Source of the DNA: Sphingomonas sp. EC-HK361
GTDB lineage: Bacteria; Pseudomonadota; Alphaproteobacteria; Sphingomonadales; Sphingomonadaceae
Assembly: GCF_902498785.1 (NCBI RefSeq)
Contig: NZ_LR701494.1
Span: 1,193,105 to 1,257,104 of the forward strand
Length of the DNA stretch: 64,000 nt
Reading direction: 5' to 3'
Positions 25,320 through 33,945 of this stretch are shown one piece after another. Below the pieces are notes generated by a model. That model was given only the letters and a program-made list of their open reading frames with translations. It was not told the DNA's origin and made no database searches. Position numbers and translations under genes: made by a program. Within the stretch, counting starts at the first letter, position 1, and every line of letters begins with the position of its first letter.

Positions 25320-25718
25320 TTAGCGTTTGGGCCGGGGCGTCAGCATCACTGGCTGGAACATGCCCAACCCGCACGTGGCTCCGCGTCCAAAACCCGGACC
25401 TTGCAACACGGTGATCGTATCGATCGAACACAATTGTCCGAGCGTCGTGGCGTAGGCGAAGCGCTGTTCGAAGCCGAGGCTGGGACATGCATTGGGCAGC
25501 GTGTTGCGGAAAACGCGGCGGTCGTTCGTCACGAAATCGATGACTCGGTCGCTTCGCACCCGCGTTTCGTTGATGCGGCTGAGCGAGATGCAGCTTTGCG
25601 CCTTGCCGGCCGGAATCGCTTCCGGCACCGGCCGCTCATCGCGGCCCCAGGCGTCGGTTGCGGCCGCAAGACCCACCAGTCCCGTGGCGGCGGCGAGGGT
25701 CAGAACGTAGCGGCGCAT
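25320..25718 (-). CDS. Secreted Cys-containing protein, DUF6491-like
   Basis: The 132-residue protein starts at ATG 25718, with AGGAGG 8 bases upstream; the frame to 25856 runs into nth. A signal peptide (MRRYVLTLAAATGLVGLAA) is followed by a domain with SCISLSRINETRVRSDRVIDF, TLPNACPSLGFEQRFAYATTLGQLC and GATCGLG. The paired cysteines suggest disulphides. The pattern resembles small secreted proteins of the DUF6491 kind, from memory and not searched. Function is unknown. Confidence 0.7.
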   Translation of the reverse strand: MRRYVLTLAAATGLVGLAAATDAWGRDERPVPEAIPAGKAQSCISLSRINETRVRSDRVIDFVTNDRRVFRNTLPNACPSLGFEQRFAYATTLGQLCSIDTITVLQGPGFGRGATCGLGMFQPVMLTPRPKR

Positions 25719-25731
25719 CGCGAAAACCTCC

Positions 25732-26409
25732 TCAGCCCGCGTCTGTCGCCGTTGCCTTGGAGACATGCGTCGCGGGCGTCTTCGTCTTGGGCTTGAACGC
25801 GCAGAGATCGCAAACGATGCACCGCCAGCATTCGGGGCGGCGCGCCTTGCAGACATAGCGACCGTGGAGGATCAGCCAGTGGTGCGCGTGCAGCCGGAAC
25901 GGTTGCAGGGTTGCCTTGTCGAGCGCCTTTTCGACCGCGAGCGGAGTCCTGCCGCGGGCAAGCCCGGTGCGGTTGCCGACGCGGAAAATGTGGGTATCGA
26001 CCGCGAAGGTCTCCGCGCCGAAGGCGGTGTTCATCACGACATTCGCGGTCTTTCGCCCGACGCCGGGCAGCGCCTCCAGCGCGTCGCGATCGGCTGGCAC
26101 GCGGCCGGCATGATCAGCGACCAGCGCCTGCGACAGCGCGATGACGTTCTTCGCCTTGGTGTTGAACAGCCCGATCGTCCTGATGTGATCCTTCAGCCCC
26201 GCCTCGCCGAGCGCGATCATCTGCGCAGGCGTCTTCACCTTCGCGAAGAGCGCGCGCGTCGCCTTGTTGACGCCGGCATCGGTCGCCTGGGCGGAGAGGA
26301 CGACCGCGACGAGCAGCTGGAAGTGGTTGCCGGAGACGAGCTCGGTTTCCGGGTGCGGGTTGTCGGCCGCGAGCCGGCTGTAGAATTCGACGACATCGGC
26401 CTTCTTCAA
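25732..26409 (-). CDS. nth: Endonuclease III (DNA glycosylase/AP lyase)
   Basis: A 225-residue base-excision enzyme that removes oxidised pyrimidines. The helix-hairpin-helix carries LPGVGRKTANVVMN with the catalytic lysine; the catalytic aspartate is in VDTHIFRV. The [4Fe-4S] cluster motif C-x6-C-x2-C-x5-C is CKARRPECWRCIVCDLC. It lies 13 bases before the secreted-protein gene and 38 bases after dapB, so the three may share a transcript. Confidence 0.96.
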   Translation of the reverse strand: MKKADVVEFYSRLAADNPHPETELVSGNHFQLLVAVVLSAQATDAGVNKATRALFAKVKTPAQMIALGEAGLKDHIRTIGLFNTKAKNVIALSQALVADHAGRVPADRDALEALPGVGRKTANVVMNTAFGAETFAVDTHIFRVGNRTGLARGRTPLAVEKALDKATLQPFRLHAHHWLILHGRYVCKARRPECWRCIVCDLCAFKPKTKTPATHVSKATATDAG

Positions 26410-26447
26410 AGCCCGATCCTCACAGCCGATTCCTCATTGCCGAATCC

Positions 26448-27212
26448 TCACAGGCCCAGCACCTCGTTCATGCCGTAACGCCCCGCTGGCTTGCCGACGA
26501 GCCACAGCGCCGCCTTCACCGCGCCGCGCGCGAAGATCGAGCGATCCTCGCCGCGGTGGCCGAGCTCGATCCGCTCGCCCGGCCCCGCGAAGATCACCTG
26601 ATGATCGCCGACGACCGAGCCGCCGCGCAGCGACGCGAAGCCGATCGTGCCGTCGGTGCGCGCGCCGCTGAGCCCCGCGCGACTGTCGACCCGCGTTTCG
26701 GCGAGCGTTGTCTCCCGCCCCTCCGCCGCCGCCTCGCCGAGCAGCAGCGCGGTGCCGGACGGCGCATCGACCTTGTGGCGATGGTGCATTTCGACGATCT
26801 CGATATCCCATTCCGCGCCGAGGCGCGCCGCGGCCTCGCGCACCAGCCGGCGCAGCAGCGTGACGCCGAGCGAGGTGTTGCCCGTCTGGAGGACCGCGAC
26901 GTGCCGCGCCGCGCGGTCGATCGCCTCGTGGTGCGCGGCGCTCAGCCCCGTCGTGCCGACGACGATCGGCGTGCCCGCTGCGACGGCGGCGTCCAGATGC
27001 GCCTCCAGGGCGCTGGGCGCGGAAAAGTCGACCAGCACGTCCGCGCCGTGCGCCAGTGCGGCGGCATCGTCGCCCGCATCGACCCCGCCCGCGATCGTCG
27101 CGCCTTCCTCTTCCGCGATCTCGGCGATGACGCGACCCATGCGGCCTGCGCTGCCATAGATACCGATCGCACTCACGCTGCTCTCCCGATCACCGCCATT
27201 CGCGCCCTGCAT
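26448..27212 (-). CDS. dapB: 4-hydroxy-tetrahydrodipicolinate reductase
   Basis: A 254-residue NAD(P)H-dependent enzyme of lysine and diaminopimelate synthesis. The Rossmann motif (IGIYGSAGRMG) lies near residues 16-26. The substrate-binding blocks EMHHRHKVDAPSGTALLLGE and VGTTGLS are intact. The protein may begin later, at the GTG encoding VSAIGIYG, since the first 13 residues are not typical. Confidence 0.95.
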   Translation of the reverse strand: MQGANGGDRESSVSAIGIYGSAGRMGRVIAEIAEEEGATIAGGVDAGDDAAALAHGADVLVDFSAPSALEAHLDAAVAAGTPIVVGTTGLSAAHHEAIDRAARHVAVLQTGNTSLGVTLLRRLVREAAARLGAEWDIEIVEMHHRHKVDAPSGTALLLGEAAAEGRETTLAETRVDSRAGLSGARTDGTIGFASLRGGSVVGDHQVIFAGPGERIELGHRGEDRSIFARGAVKAALWLVGKPAGRYGMNEVLGL

Positions 27213-27254
27213 GGCAGGATCGCGCCGACAGGGACAGTCAGCGCGCGCGAAATG

Positions 27255-27968
27255 TCACGCGGTCGGCCGGCGCTCGTCGGGTTTCTCGATCGCATCGCCC
27301 ATGTGCAGCCGCTTGCCGCGCGTGACGATGACGCGGGTGCCTATCTGCGTCGCGGCGAACAGCTTCTTCGCAAATCCGATCGGCACGCCGATGCAGCCAT
27401 GTGTCGCCGCCCCCCATTCGACCTTCGATCCGTGGATCGACACGCCGTCATTGGTCAGCCGCAACATATAGGGCATCGGCGCCGCGTAGAGGTTGGACAC
27501 ATGGTCCGCGTCCTTTTCGCTGATCGGATAGACGCCGAGCGGGGTCGGGAAATTGTCCGCGCCGTAGAGGATCACCGCCGCGCCGATCTCGTAGCCGTCG
27601 CGAAAGGCGGACAGCGTCTGCGCGGCGAGATCGACGGTGACGACGACCGGCCCCGTCGCGGGCGCTCCCTTCTCGTTCCACACCCAGTCGCCGTGCTGGA
27701 AAGGCGACGGCACGTCGAGCACGCGGCGCACGACGAACGGGTCGGCGGAAGGTTTGGAGATCGGCGCCGGCGCAATCCTGGCCGGCTTCACGGCAGGGGG
27801 GGCCGGTATCGCAGGCCGATCAACCGCGTTTGCGGGCACGGCATTGGCGAGGGTCGCGGGCGGATCCCCCTCCCCGCGCGTCGCCGCGATGTTCAGGGCG
27901 ATCGCCGCGACGGCGCCCACCGCGATCAACGGCGGCGCGAGGCGGTGGACAAGCGGGCGGATCGGCAT
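27255..27968 (-). CDS. L,D-transpeptidase (YkuD family), membrane-anchored
   Basis: A 237-residue protein from ATG 27968. A single N-terminal hydrophobic helix (LIAVGAVAAIALNIAAT) is followed by a Pro/Ala-rich linker (to about residue 85) and the YkuD domain with SIHGSKVEWGAATHGCIGVP, where the HGCIGV cysteine is the nucleophile. It should form 3-3 or protein-peptidoglycan crosslinks in the periplasm. It neighbours dapB, whose product feeds peptidoglycan, though the two need not be linked. Confidence 0.88.
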   Translation of the reverse strand: MPIRPLVHRLAPPLIAVGAVAAIALNIAATRGEGDPPATLANAVPANAVDRPAIPAPPAVKPARIAPAPISKPSADPFVVRRVLDVPSPFQHGDWVWNEKGAPATGPVVVTVDLAAQTLSAFRDGYEIGAAVILYGADNFPTPLGVYPISEKDADHVSNLYAAPMPYMLRLTNDGVSIHGSKVEWGAATHGCIGVPIGFAKKLFAATQIGTRVIVTRGKRLHMGDAIEKPDERRPTA

Positions 27969-28105
27969 ACCGTCATGTCTATGCGGCGGATTGATTAACA
28001 TCGCCACCCTTGTCCGCTTGATGCTGCGGCTCGTGCCGGGCTGGGACGATTGCGTTTCGCCGGCGACTGGCCGAAGGCGCAGCAGCGCAGAGAGAGGATG
28101 CCGTT

Positions 28106-28285
28106 ATGACCGAGCGTTTCGAACGGCACCGCCAGCCCTGGACGACCGACGAAATCCAGAAGCTCCACACGCTGGCGAAGAAGGGAATGGCGCTGAAGGC
28201 GATTGCCAGGGCGCTGAAGCGGAGCGAGGAATCGACCAAGGATCGCGCCAAGGCCGATGGGCTGAGCATCGCCAAGCTGCGCTGA
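28106..28285 (+). CDS. Tiny SANT/Myb-like HTH protein
   Basis: A 59-residue gene below common length cut-offs. GAGAGGA lies 8 bases before the ATG. Residues 11-47 (PWTTDEIQKLHTLAKKGMALKAIARALKRSEESTKDR) have the SANT-like layout: a tryptophan then three helices with a conserved 'IARALKRS' turn. It is strongly basic and probably binds DNA or a chromosomal protein. A perfect 13-bp hairpin follows directly, supporting a complete transcription unit. Confidence 0.75.
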   Translation: MTERFERHRQPWTTDEIQKLHTLAKKGMALKAIARALKRSEESTKDRAKADGLSIAKLR

Positions 28286-28299
28286 GAACAGCCACGCGA

Positions 28300-28329
28300 A
28301 ACGGCCGGCGGGTCACCCCGCCGGCCGTT
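28300..28329. terminator. GC-rich hairpin terminator between convergent genes
   Basis: AACGGCCGGCGGG and CCCGCCGGCCGTT form a perfect 13-bp stem around a 4-base loop. No T run follows. It lies between the small HTH gene and the converging EF-hand gene and may serve both. Confidence 0.65.
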
Positions 28330-28354
28330 CGCCCGTAGTGCACTCAGGTCGGTA

Positions 28355-28831
28355 TTACGACGCCTGGGTGCCCTTGCTCAGGAAGCCGGTCAGTTCGTCC
28401 TTCGACACCGACTTCGACTTGTCCGCATCCGCCTGCGCAAACGCGGCGTCGTTCCACTTCTTGTCGGCGGCAGCGTCCTTCTTGGCGCTGGGATCGGCCG
28501 CCTTGAGGGCGGTCATCCAAGACGCGAATTCGGTCTTGCTGAGATTGCCGTCCGAATTCTTGTCATAGGTCGGGAACTCGGTGTTGACGACCTGCGCGAC
28601 CTGGTCACCCGAGGCCGCGGGCTGAGCCGCGGTTGCGGCCGGATCGGCGGGCGTAGCCGGCGTCGCGGGCTGCGCCTGCATCGGATCGGTCGCGGTCGCC
28701 GGTGCCGCAGGAGTGGTCTGCGTAGCAGGCGCCGTCTGCTGCAGAGCAGCCGGGGCGGTCTGTGCAGTCTGGGCGGCGACCGGAACAGCAATCGTCATCG
28801 CGCTTGCAAGAAAAGCGATCTTCAACATCAT
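28355..28831 (-). CDS. Secreted EF-hand calcium-binding protein
   Basis: A 158-residue protein with a signal peptide (MMLKIAFLASAMTIAVPVAAQ). A low-complexity Ala/Thr/Pro/Gln linker covers about residues 22-75. Two EF-hand loops follow: DKNSDGNLSKTEF (about 95-107) and DADKSKSVSKDEL (about 138-150), both with Asp/Asn/Ser at the calcium positions. It is probably periplasmic or secreted. Partner and function are unknown. Start may be Met1 or Met2. Confidence 0.85.
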   Translation of the reverse strand: MMLKIAFLASAMTIAVPVAAQTAQTAPAALQQTAPATQTTPAAPATATDPMQAQPATPATPADPAATAAQPAASGDQVAQVVNTEFPTYDKNSDGNLSKTEFASWMTALKAADPSAKKDAAADKKWNDAAFAQADADKSKSVSKDELTGFLSKGTQAS

Positions 28832-29037
28832 CGTTCTCCAATAGTTGAACTTTGCATTATGCTCACCGCGATTATCTTGCGATGGGCGGGAAACTGAGCG
28901 GTATCAACCCGCGACTTGCCATATGGGTCCTGCGACTTGGATTTGAACCCTCGGTTCATCCCTGCTAGGGCGCGCCTCAACCCGCACACCCCCGAATCAC
29001 GGGGTGAACCGTGCCATCCCAGCGACGGAGAAAATCG

Positions 29038-30354
29038 ATGGTCCCCCGCTATTCGCGCCCCGAGATGGTGGCGATCTGGACGCCCGAGGCGCGGTTCCGC
29101 ATCTGGTTCGAGATCGAGGCGCACGCGACCGACGCGCTGGCGGAGCTGGGCGTGGTGCCGAAGGACGCCGCGGCCGCGCTGTGGCGGTGGTGGGATACGA
29201 ACCCGGCGATCGACGTCGCCGCGATCGACGCGATCGAGGCGGTGACGAAGCACGACGTCATTGCCTTCCTCACCTGGGTCGCGGAGCAGGTGGGCGAAGA
29301 CGCGCGCTTCATGCACCAGGGCATGACCTCGTCCGACGTGCTCGACACCTGCCTTGCGGTGCAGCTGGCGCGCGCGGCCGATATCCTGCTGGCCGATATC
29401 GACGCGTTGCTGGTGGTCCTCGAACGGCGCGCGCGCGAGCACAAGCTGACCCCTACGATCGGCCGCAGCCACGGCATCCATGCCGAACCCGTTACCTTCG
29501 GGCTGAAACTGGCACAGGCGCATGCCGAATTCAGCCGCAACCGCGCGCGGCTGATCGCGGCGCGGGCGGACATCGCGACGTGCGCAATTTCGGGCGCGGT
29601 CGGCACCTTCGCCAATATCGATCCGCGGGTCGAGGCGCATGTGGCGGCGAAGCTGGGCCTGTCGGTCGAGCCCGTCTCCACCCAGGTCATCCCGCGCGAT
29701 CGCCATGCGATGTTCTTCGCGACGCTGGGGGTGATCGCCTCGTCGATCGAACGGCTGGCGACCGAGGTGCGTCACCTCCAGCGCACAGAAGTGCTGGAGG
29801 CGGAGGAGTATTTCTCGCCCGGGCAGAAGGGCTCGTCGGCGATGCCGCACAAGCGCAATCCGGTGCTGACCGAAAACCTGACCGGCCTTGCGCGGATGGT
29901 GCGCGGCTATGTCACGCCGGCGCTCGAGAACGTCGCGCTGTGGCACGAGCGCGACATCAGCCATTCGTCGGTCGAGCGCTATATCGGCCCGGACGCGACG
30001 ATCACGCTCGACTTCGCGCTCGCACGACTGACGGGCGTGATGGACAAGCTGCTCGTCTATCCCGAGCGTATGGAGAACAACCTCAACAAGATGGGCGGGC
30101 TGGTGCATTCGCAGCGGGTGCTGCTGGCGCTGACTCAGGCCGGGGTCAGCCGCGAGGACGCCTACCGGCTGGTTCAGCGCAACGCGATGAAGGTGTGGGA
30201 GAGCGACGGGGCGCTGTCGCTCATGGCGCTGCTTACGGCCGACCCCGAGGTGACGGCGGCCCTGTCGCGGGCCGAGATCGCGGAAAAGTTCGACCTCGAT
30301 TACCACCTCGCCCATGTCGACACGATCTTCGCGCGGGTATTCGGGACTGCCTGA
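29038..30354 (+). CDS. purB: Adenylosuccinate lyase
   Basis: A 438-residue enzyme of the fumarase/aspartase superfamily acting twice in purine synthesis. The ATG at 29038 has GGAG 9 bases upstream, and MVPRYSRPEMVAIW is the usual N-terminus; an upstream in-frame start adds unrelated residues. The signature GSSAMPHKRNP (about residues 263-273), the HQGMTSSDVLDT block and TIGRSHGIHAEP are intact. Confidence 0.97.
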   Translation: MVPRYSRPEMVAIWTPEARFRIWFEIEAHATDALAELGVVPKDAAAALWRWWDTNPAIDVAAIDAIEAVTKHDVIAFLTWVAEQVGEDARFMHQGMTSSDVLDTCLAVQLARAADILLADIDALLVVLERRAREHKLTPTIGRSHGIHAEPVTFGLKLAQAHAEFSRNRARLIAARADIATCAISGAVGTFANIDPRVEAHVAAKLGLSVEPVSTQVIPRDRHAMFFATLGVIASSIERLATEVRHLQRTEVLEAEEYFSPGQKGSSAMPHKRNPVLTENLTGLARMVRGYVTPALENVALWHERDISHSSVERYIGPDATITLDFALARLTGVMDKLLVYPERMENNLNKMGGLVHSQRVLLALTQAGVSREDAYRLVQRNAMKVWESDGALSLMALLTADPEVTAALSRAEIAEKFDLDYHLAHVDTIFARVFGTA

Positions 30355-30386
30355 CTGAGTCCCCATGGGGAAGAGCGCCGCGCGGC

Positions 30387-32024
30387 TTATCGGCGCGGCG
30401 GCCCGCTGCGATCGCCGTCCGGTCTTCCGCCGTGCCCCCCGCCACCGGGATTACCACCGCCGCTGGGGCGCGGTGCGGCCTGGGGCTGCGCGGCACGCGG
30501 CGCCTGTCGCGCCTCGGCGCGCTGGCTTTCGGCCTGAGCACGCTGAGACTGTTGCGCTTGGCGGGCCTGATCGCGCTGCGACTGCTGCGCCACCCGCGCT
30601 TCGGCTCTCGCCTGTTGACGCCCTGCCTCCGCAGCGCGCGCTTGCTGCATACGCTCCTGACCCCGCGCCACTTGCATTTGCTCCCGGCCGGCGCGCGCCT
30701 GCGCGCGGGCTTCGGCGCGTGGCTGCTGCCGGTCTGCACGCGCGATATTTTCCGCGGCCGTCGGCCGCTGGGCCTGTCGACGAGCATCGGTTTGCGGCTC
30801 ACGCTCGCGACGGGCGCGCTCGGGAGGCGCTTCAGCGATACGTTGCCCTCGAGCGACCTCCTGCGCGCGCCGGTCCTGGCCGGGACGCGCCAAGCGTTGC
30901 GGTTCGTTGACGACCTGCATCGTCTCGCGGCGACGCGCCTGGTTGCCGGCGATCTGGCGCTGAACGGTTTCCGCGCGATCGGGACGAGGAGCAATATCGG
31001 GTCGCCGGTCGTCCCCGGCGCGCTGGCGATCGTCCCCGCGCAGCCGCTCTAGCAGACCGCTCTCGCGCCCTGGCTGTGCAGGGCGAGCCGCGAAACGTTC
31101 CAGCGCGGCCTGCGCGGGCGCGAACCGCGCCTTGTCCTTCGCCCATGATGCCTGTTGCCAGCGCACCGGGATGGCGCGCGGTGGCGGCGGGGTGCGGAAA
31201 TCCCGCTGCTGCCAGGCGGCGTAGCGGCGGGTGTCCGCCTCGCGGCGAATCTCTTCAGGCTGCCAGTGGCGCTGCTGCCGTGGCGCGATCGTCTCGTGAT
31301 AGGCGACCCACCCAGGCTGACGCGGGCGATTCTGCTGCCAGCGCGCACGCGACTGCGCGATGACCGGGCGCTGGCGCACCCAGTTCGCGGCGATCACCCC
31401 GCGGCGCGGGTTCGCGCGCGATGCCCGCCACAGATCGCGGCCGCGCACGAAATAGCGCGAGGCGTAGCCGATCTGCGGGCCGTAGGATTCATAAGGGACC
31501 ACCGCGCCATCGGCTGCATAGACGACCGCCAGTTGCCCGTCGTCATAGCCATAGCCGTAGCGCGGATCGCGGATGAAATAGGGCGTCTCGGCATCCGGGC
31601 GGTAGTAATAATAGCGGTAGCCGCCATCGATCGGCTCCGCAAACGAGACGCTGTCGTCATAGCCCTGCCACGCCCAGGGATCGACGCCGTCATAGTCGAA
31701 GCCGTAATCGGGCGGCGCATCGCCAAGCGCATTCATGAAGCCGTAAGCCTGATCGGCATAGGCATAGGCGTCGCCCGGCGCGACCGTTCGGACGGCGGGA
31801 ATGGCGCGGGTATCGGGCAGCTCGGACGGGCCGGGTGCATAGGCGACCGGGGTCGCGGCACCGCTCGCCAGCGGCAGCGTCGCGGGTAGATCGGGCAGCG
31901 CGGGCGCGGCGGTTTCGCTGCGCGCCGTCTGGTCGCTCGCCTTGTTGCAGGCGGACAGCGCAAGGCTCGCCGCGAGCGCGGTCGCAGCGGTGCGCATCAG
32001 GCGTGATCTGGTAAACGCGAACAT
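30387..32024 (-). CDS. Large low-complexity Arg/Gln/Ala-rich lipoprotein
   Basis: A 545-residue protein with a lipobox (LALSAC, Cys26). Residues about 90-200 are Tyr/Asp/Gly-rich (YDDSVSFAEPIDGGYRYYYYRPDAETPYF, RDPRYGYGYDDGQLAVVYAADG). The last 220 residues are almost only Arg, Gln, Ala and Glu, ending in a Gly-rich stretch, and are strongly basic. It may be an envelope protein binding polyanions or nucleic acid. No family was recognised. Confidence 0.75.
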   Translation of the reverse strand: MFAFTRSRLMRTAATALAASLALSACNKASDQTARSETAAPALPDLPATLPLASGAATPVAYAPGPSELPDTRAIPAVRTVAPGDAYAYADQAYGFMNALGDAPPDYGFDYDGVDPWAWQGYDDSVSFAEPIDGGYRYYYYRPDAETPYFIRDPRYGYGYDDGQLAVVYAADGAVVPYESYGPQIGYASRYFVRGRDLWRASRANPRRGVIAANWVRQRPVIAQSRARWQQNRPRQPGWVAYHETIAPRQQRHWQPEEIRREADTRRYAAWQQRDFRTPPPPRAIPVRWQQASWAKDKARFAPAQAALERFAARPAQPGRESGLLERLRGDDRQRAGDDRRPDIAPRPDRAETVQRQIAGNQARRRETMQVVNEPQRLARPGQDRRAQEVARGQRIAEAPPERARREREPQTDARRQAQRPTAAENIARADRQQPRAEARAQARAGREQMQVARGQERMQQARAAEAGRQQARAEARVAQQSQRDQARQAQQSQRAQAESQRAEARQAPRAAQPQAAPRPSGGGNPGGGGHGGRPDGDRSGPPRR

Positions 32025-32106
32025 GGCATCGGATCTCCCGTCGATGCCCCCTTAAACGCTTGTCTAGCCGATCGTTCCTGAACAGCGGGTGCGCCGCCTG
32101 TTCATG

Positions 32107-32709
32107 TCAGCGATAGTTGAAGCTGATGCTCATCCGGTCGCCCTTGCCGGCATGCGGCATCACCTCGTGACGCAGCCAGCTTTCCCACAGGAACACGCTG
32201 CCCGCCTGCGGTTCAGCATAGACGAACGGGCGCAGCGCCTCCGGCGCATCGTCGGCGCGCTGGGGGGCGGCCATCATCAGCCCGAGCCGAGGGTCCTCCA
32301 GCTTCAGCGCGCCCGAGCCCGACGGCACCGCGACGTAGAGCGTGCCGGAGACGACGCTGCCGGGATGGACGTGGCCCGAATGCGTGCCGCCCGGCTTCAT
32401 CAGATTGACCCACAGATGATCGACCTTCAGCCGCCGTCCGCCTAAATCGAAGGCGCAGGCTCGCGCGAAGGCGGCGACATGGCGGTTCAGCGCGCGGACG
32501 AGATCGGCAAAGGCTGGATCGCGCAGCGGCAAATCGTCGAGCGAGGCGTAGGAGGTGTAGCCGCGATAGCCATGCGCCTTCGACCAGTTGCGCCCCGCGC
32601 GATCCTCCTGCGCCAGCATTTGAACCGACCGGGCCAAGTCCTCGATCAGCGCATCGTCCCCCAGCGGCGCGTCGTAGAAGGGCGTGGCGAAGAGCTGGCG
32701 GACGGACAT
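32107..32709 (-). CDS. Putative 2OG-Fe(II) oxygenase (TIGR02466-like)
   Basis: A 200-residue protein from ATG 32709 (MSVRQLFATPFYDAPL); an upstream start at 32745 adds 12 residues. The metal-binding pattern appears as HSGHVHPGSVVSGTLYV and, later, WLRHEVMPHAGKGDRMSISFNY with the basic residue for 2-oxoglutarate. Proteins of this kind are annotated as putative hydroxylases of unknown substrate. The N-terminal LFATPFY is a family hallmark. Confidence 0.75.
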   Translation of the reverse strand: MSVRQLFATPFYDAPLGDDALIEDLARSVQMLAQEDRAGRNWSKAHGYRGYTSYASLDDLPLRDPAFADLVRALNRHVAAFARACAFDLGGRRLKVDHLWVNLMKPGGTHSGHVHPGSVVSGTLYVAVPSGSGALKLEDPRLGLMMAAPQRADDAPEALRPFVYAEPQAGSVFLWESWLRHEVMPHAGKGDRMSISFNYR

Positions 32710-32768
32710 GTCCCCTTCGAAAGCACGCCGGCGCGCACGCGGCAAGCGCGCCGGCTTGCTGACCCCGA

Positions 32769-33077
32769 TCAGGCGGCCATTTCCAGTGCGAAGTCGTCAT
32801 TCTGGCCCGTGGCGGCGGCTGGGGCGACGGCCACGGCCTTACCTTGGCTGCGTGCGCGTGCCGGAAAGAGCAGCCGCGATCCGAGAACCGCGACGCCGAG
32901 CGCGAGATAGGTCGCGATGACGACCACCGGGTTGATGAGCAGCGCGACGCCGAAGACCACGCGCAGGATCAGCGGGTTGAACCCGAAATCCTGGCCGATC
33001 GCCTCGCACACGCCAAAGAAGGTGTCATCGCGGGCGAAGAGGGAGGGCTTTGCGCTGGTCGTCGGGGCTTCGGTCAT
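32769..33077 (-). CDS. PspC-domain small membrane protein
   Basis: A 102-residue protein. Residues about 18-70 (DDTFFGVCEAIGQDFGFNPLILRVVFGVALLINPVVVIATYLALGVAV) match the PspC domain, with one long hydrophobic region that may cross the membrane twice. No pspA/B genes are nearby, so this is probably a stand-alone family member and not part of a phage-shock operon. Confidence 0.75.
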   Translation of the reverse strand: MTEAPTTSAKPSLFARDDTFFGVCEAIGQDFGFNPLILRVVFGVALLINPVVVIATYLALGVAVLGSRLLFPARARSQGKAVAVAPAAATGQNDDFALEMAA

Positions 33078-33266
33078 CGTTTCGTCCTTTTGGCAAAACG
33101 GACCAGGTGGCCCGCCGGATAGCCACCGCTAAGCAGGGGACGTGCCAGAAGGAAAAAACGATTATATTTCAATCGCAAGACGGGATGATCGTTCGAATCG
33201 TCGTCCGCGAACCGCCTTTTCGTTTGCCAATAGTTGGCAAAACGCGCCGCTCACGCGAGACCGCTG

Positions 33267-33845
33267 TCAATTGTCCTGCAAGCGCAGCGCGATATCGTTC
33301 ATGAAGCGGACGTCGTCGCCCTTCGCAAGCCACTCGGCCTCCGCCGCGATCGCACCGAGCACGTCGGTCAGTGGCTCGATCTCGCTCTTGGCGTAGTTGC
33401 CGAGGACGTGACCCGTCACGCGCTCCTTGTGGCCGGGATGCCCGATTCCGATCCGCACCCGCCGGAACGCGTCACCTAAGTGCTGGATGCTCGACCGGAT
33501 GCCGTTATGCCCGGCCGCCCCGCCGCCGCGCTTCACCTTCACCTTGAACGGCGCGAGATCGAGCTCGTCGTAGAAGACCGTCACGTCCTGCGGCGTCAGC
33601 TTGTAGAAGCGCATCGCCTCGCCGATCGATCGGCCGCTTTCGTTCATGAAGGTCGCCGGCTTCAGGAGGATGACCTTCTCGTGGCCGATGCGGCCTTCCT
33701 GCACCCAGCCCTGGAACTGCTTCTTCACCGCGCCGAAGTCGTGGACCTCGGCGATCGCATCGGCGGCCATGAAGCCGACATTGTGGCGGTGCATCGCATA
33801 TTGCGCGCCCGGATTGCCGAGCCCGGCCCAGATCTGCATCGTCAT
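33267..33845 (-). CDS. pth: Peptidyl-tRNA hydrolase
   Basis: A 192-residue enzyme that frees tRNA from stalled peptidyl-tRNA. Conserved residues are visible: AGLGNPGAQYAMHRHNVGF with the catalytic His, LLKPATFMNESG, and YDELDL followed by GGGAAGHNGIRSS. It lies 100 bases after rplY, the common rplY-pth pair, but an R1 repeat element fills the space between them. Confidence 0.97.
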   Translation of the reverse strand: MTMQIWAGLGNPGAQYAMHRHNVGFMAADAIAEVHDFGAVKKQFQGWVQEGRIGHEKVILLKPATFMNESGRSIGEAMRFYKLTPQDVTVFYDELDLAPFKVKVKRGGGAAGHNGIRSSIQHLGDAFRRVRIGIGHPGHKERVTGHVLGNYAKSEIEPLTDVLGAIAAEAEWLAKGDDVRFMNDIALRLQDN

Positions 33846-33856
33846 GGCAAAACAAT

Positions 33857-33942
33857 CCGTTCGTGCTGAGCCTGTCGAAGCACTGCCCTTCTTCCTTCCT
33901 TCCAGAAGAAGTACAGCCCTTCGACAAGCTCAGGGCAAACGG
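33857..33942. repeat. Intergenic inverted repeat, family R1 copy 2
   Basis: Arms CGTTCGTGCTGAGCCTGTCG(AAG) and CCCTTCGACAAGCTCAGGGC(AAACGG) match the copy at 2897-2974 with few changes. It fills the gap between rplY (stop at 33946) and pth (start 33845). Confidence 0.8.
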
Positions 33943-33945
33943 GCG

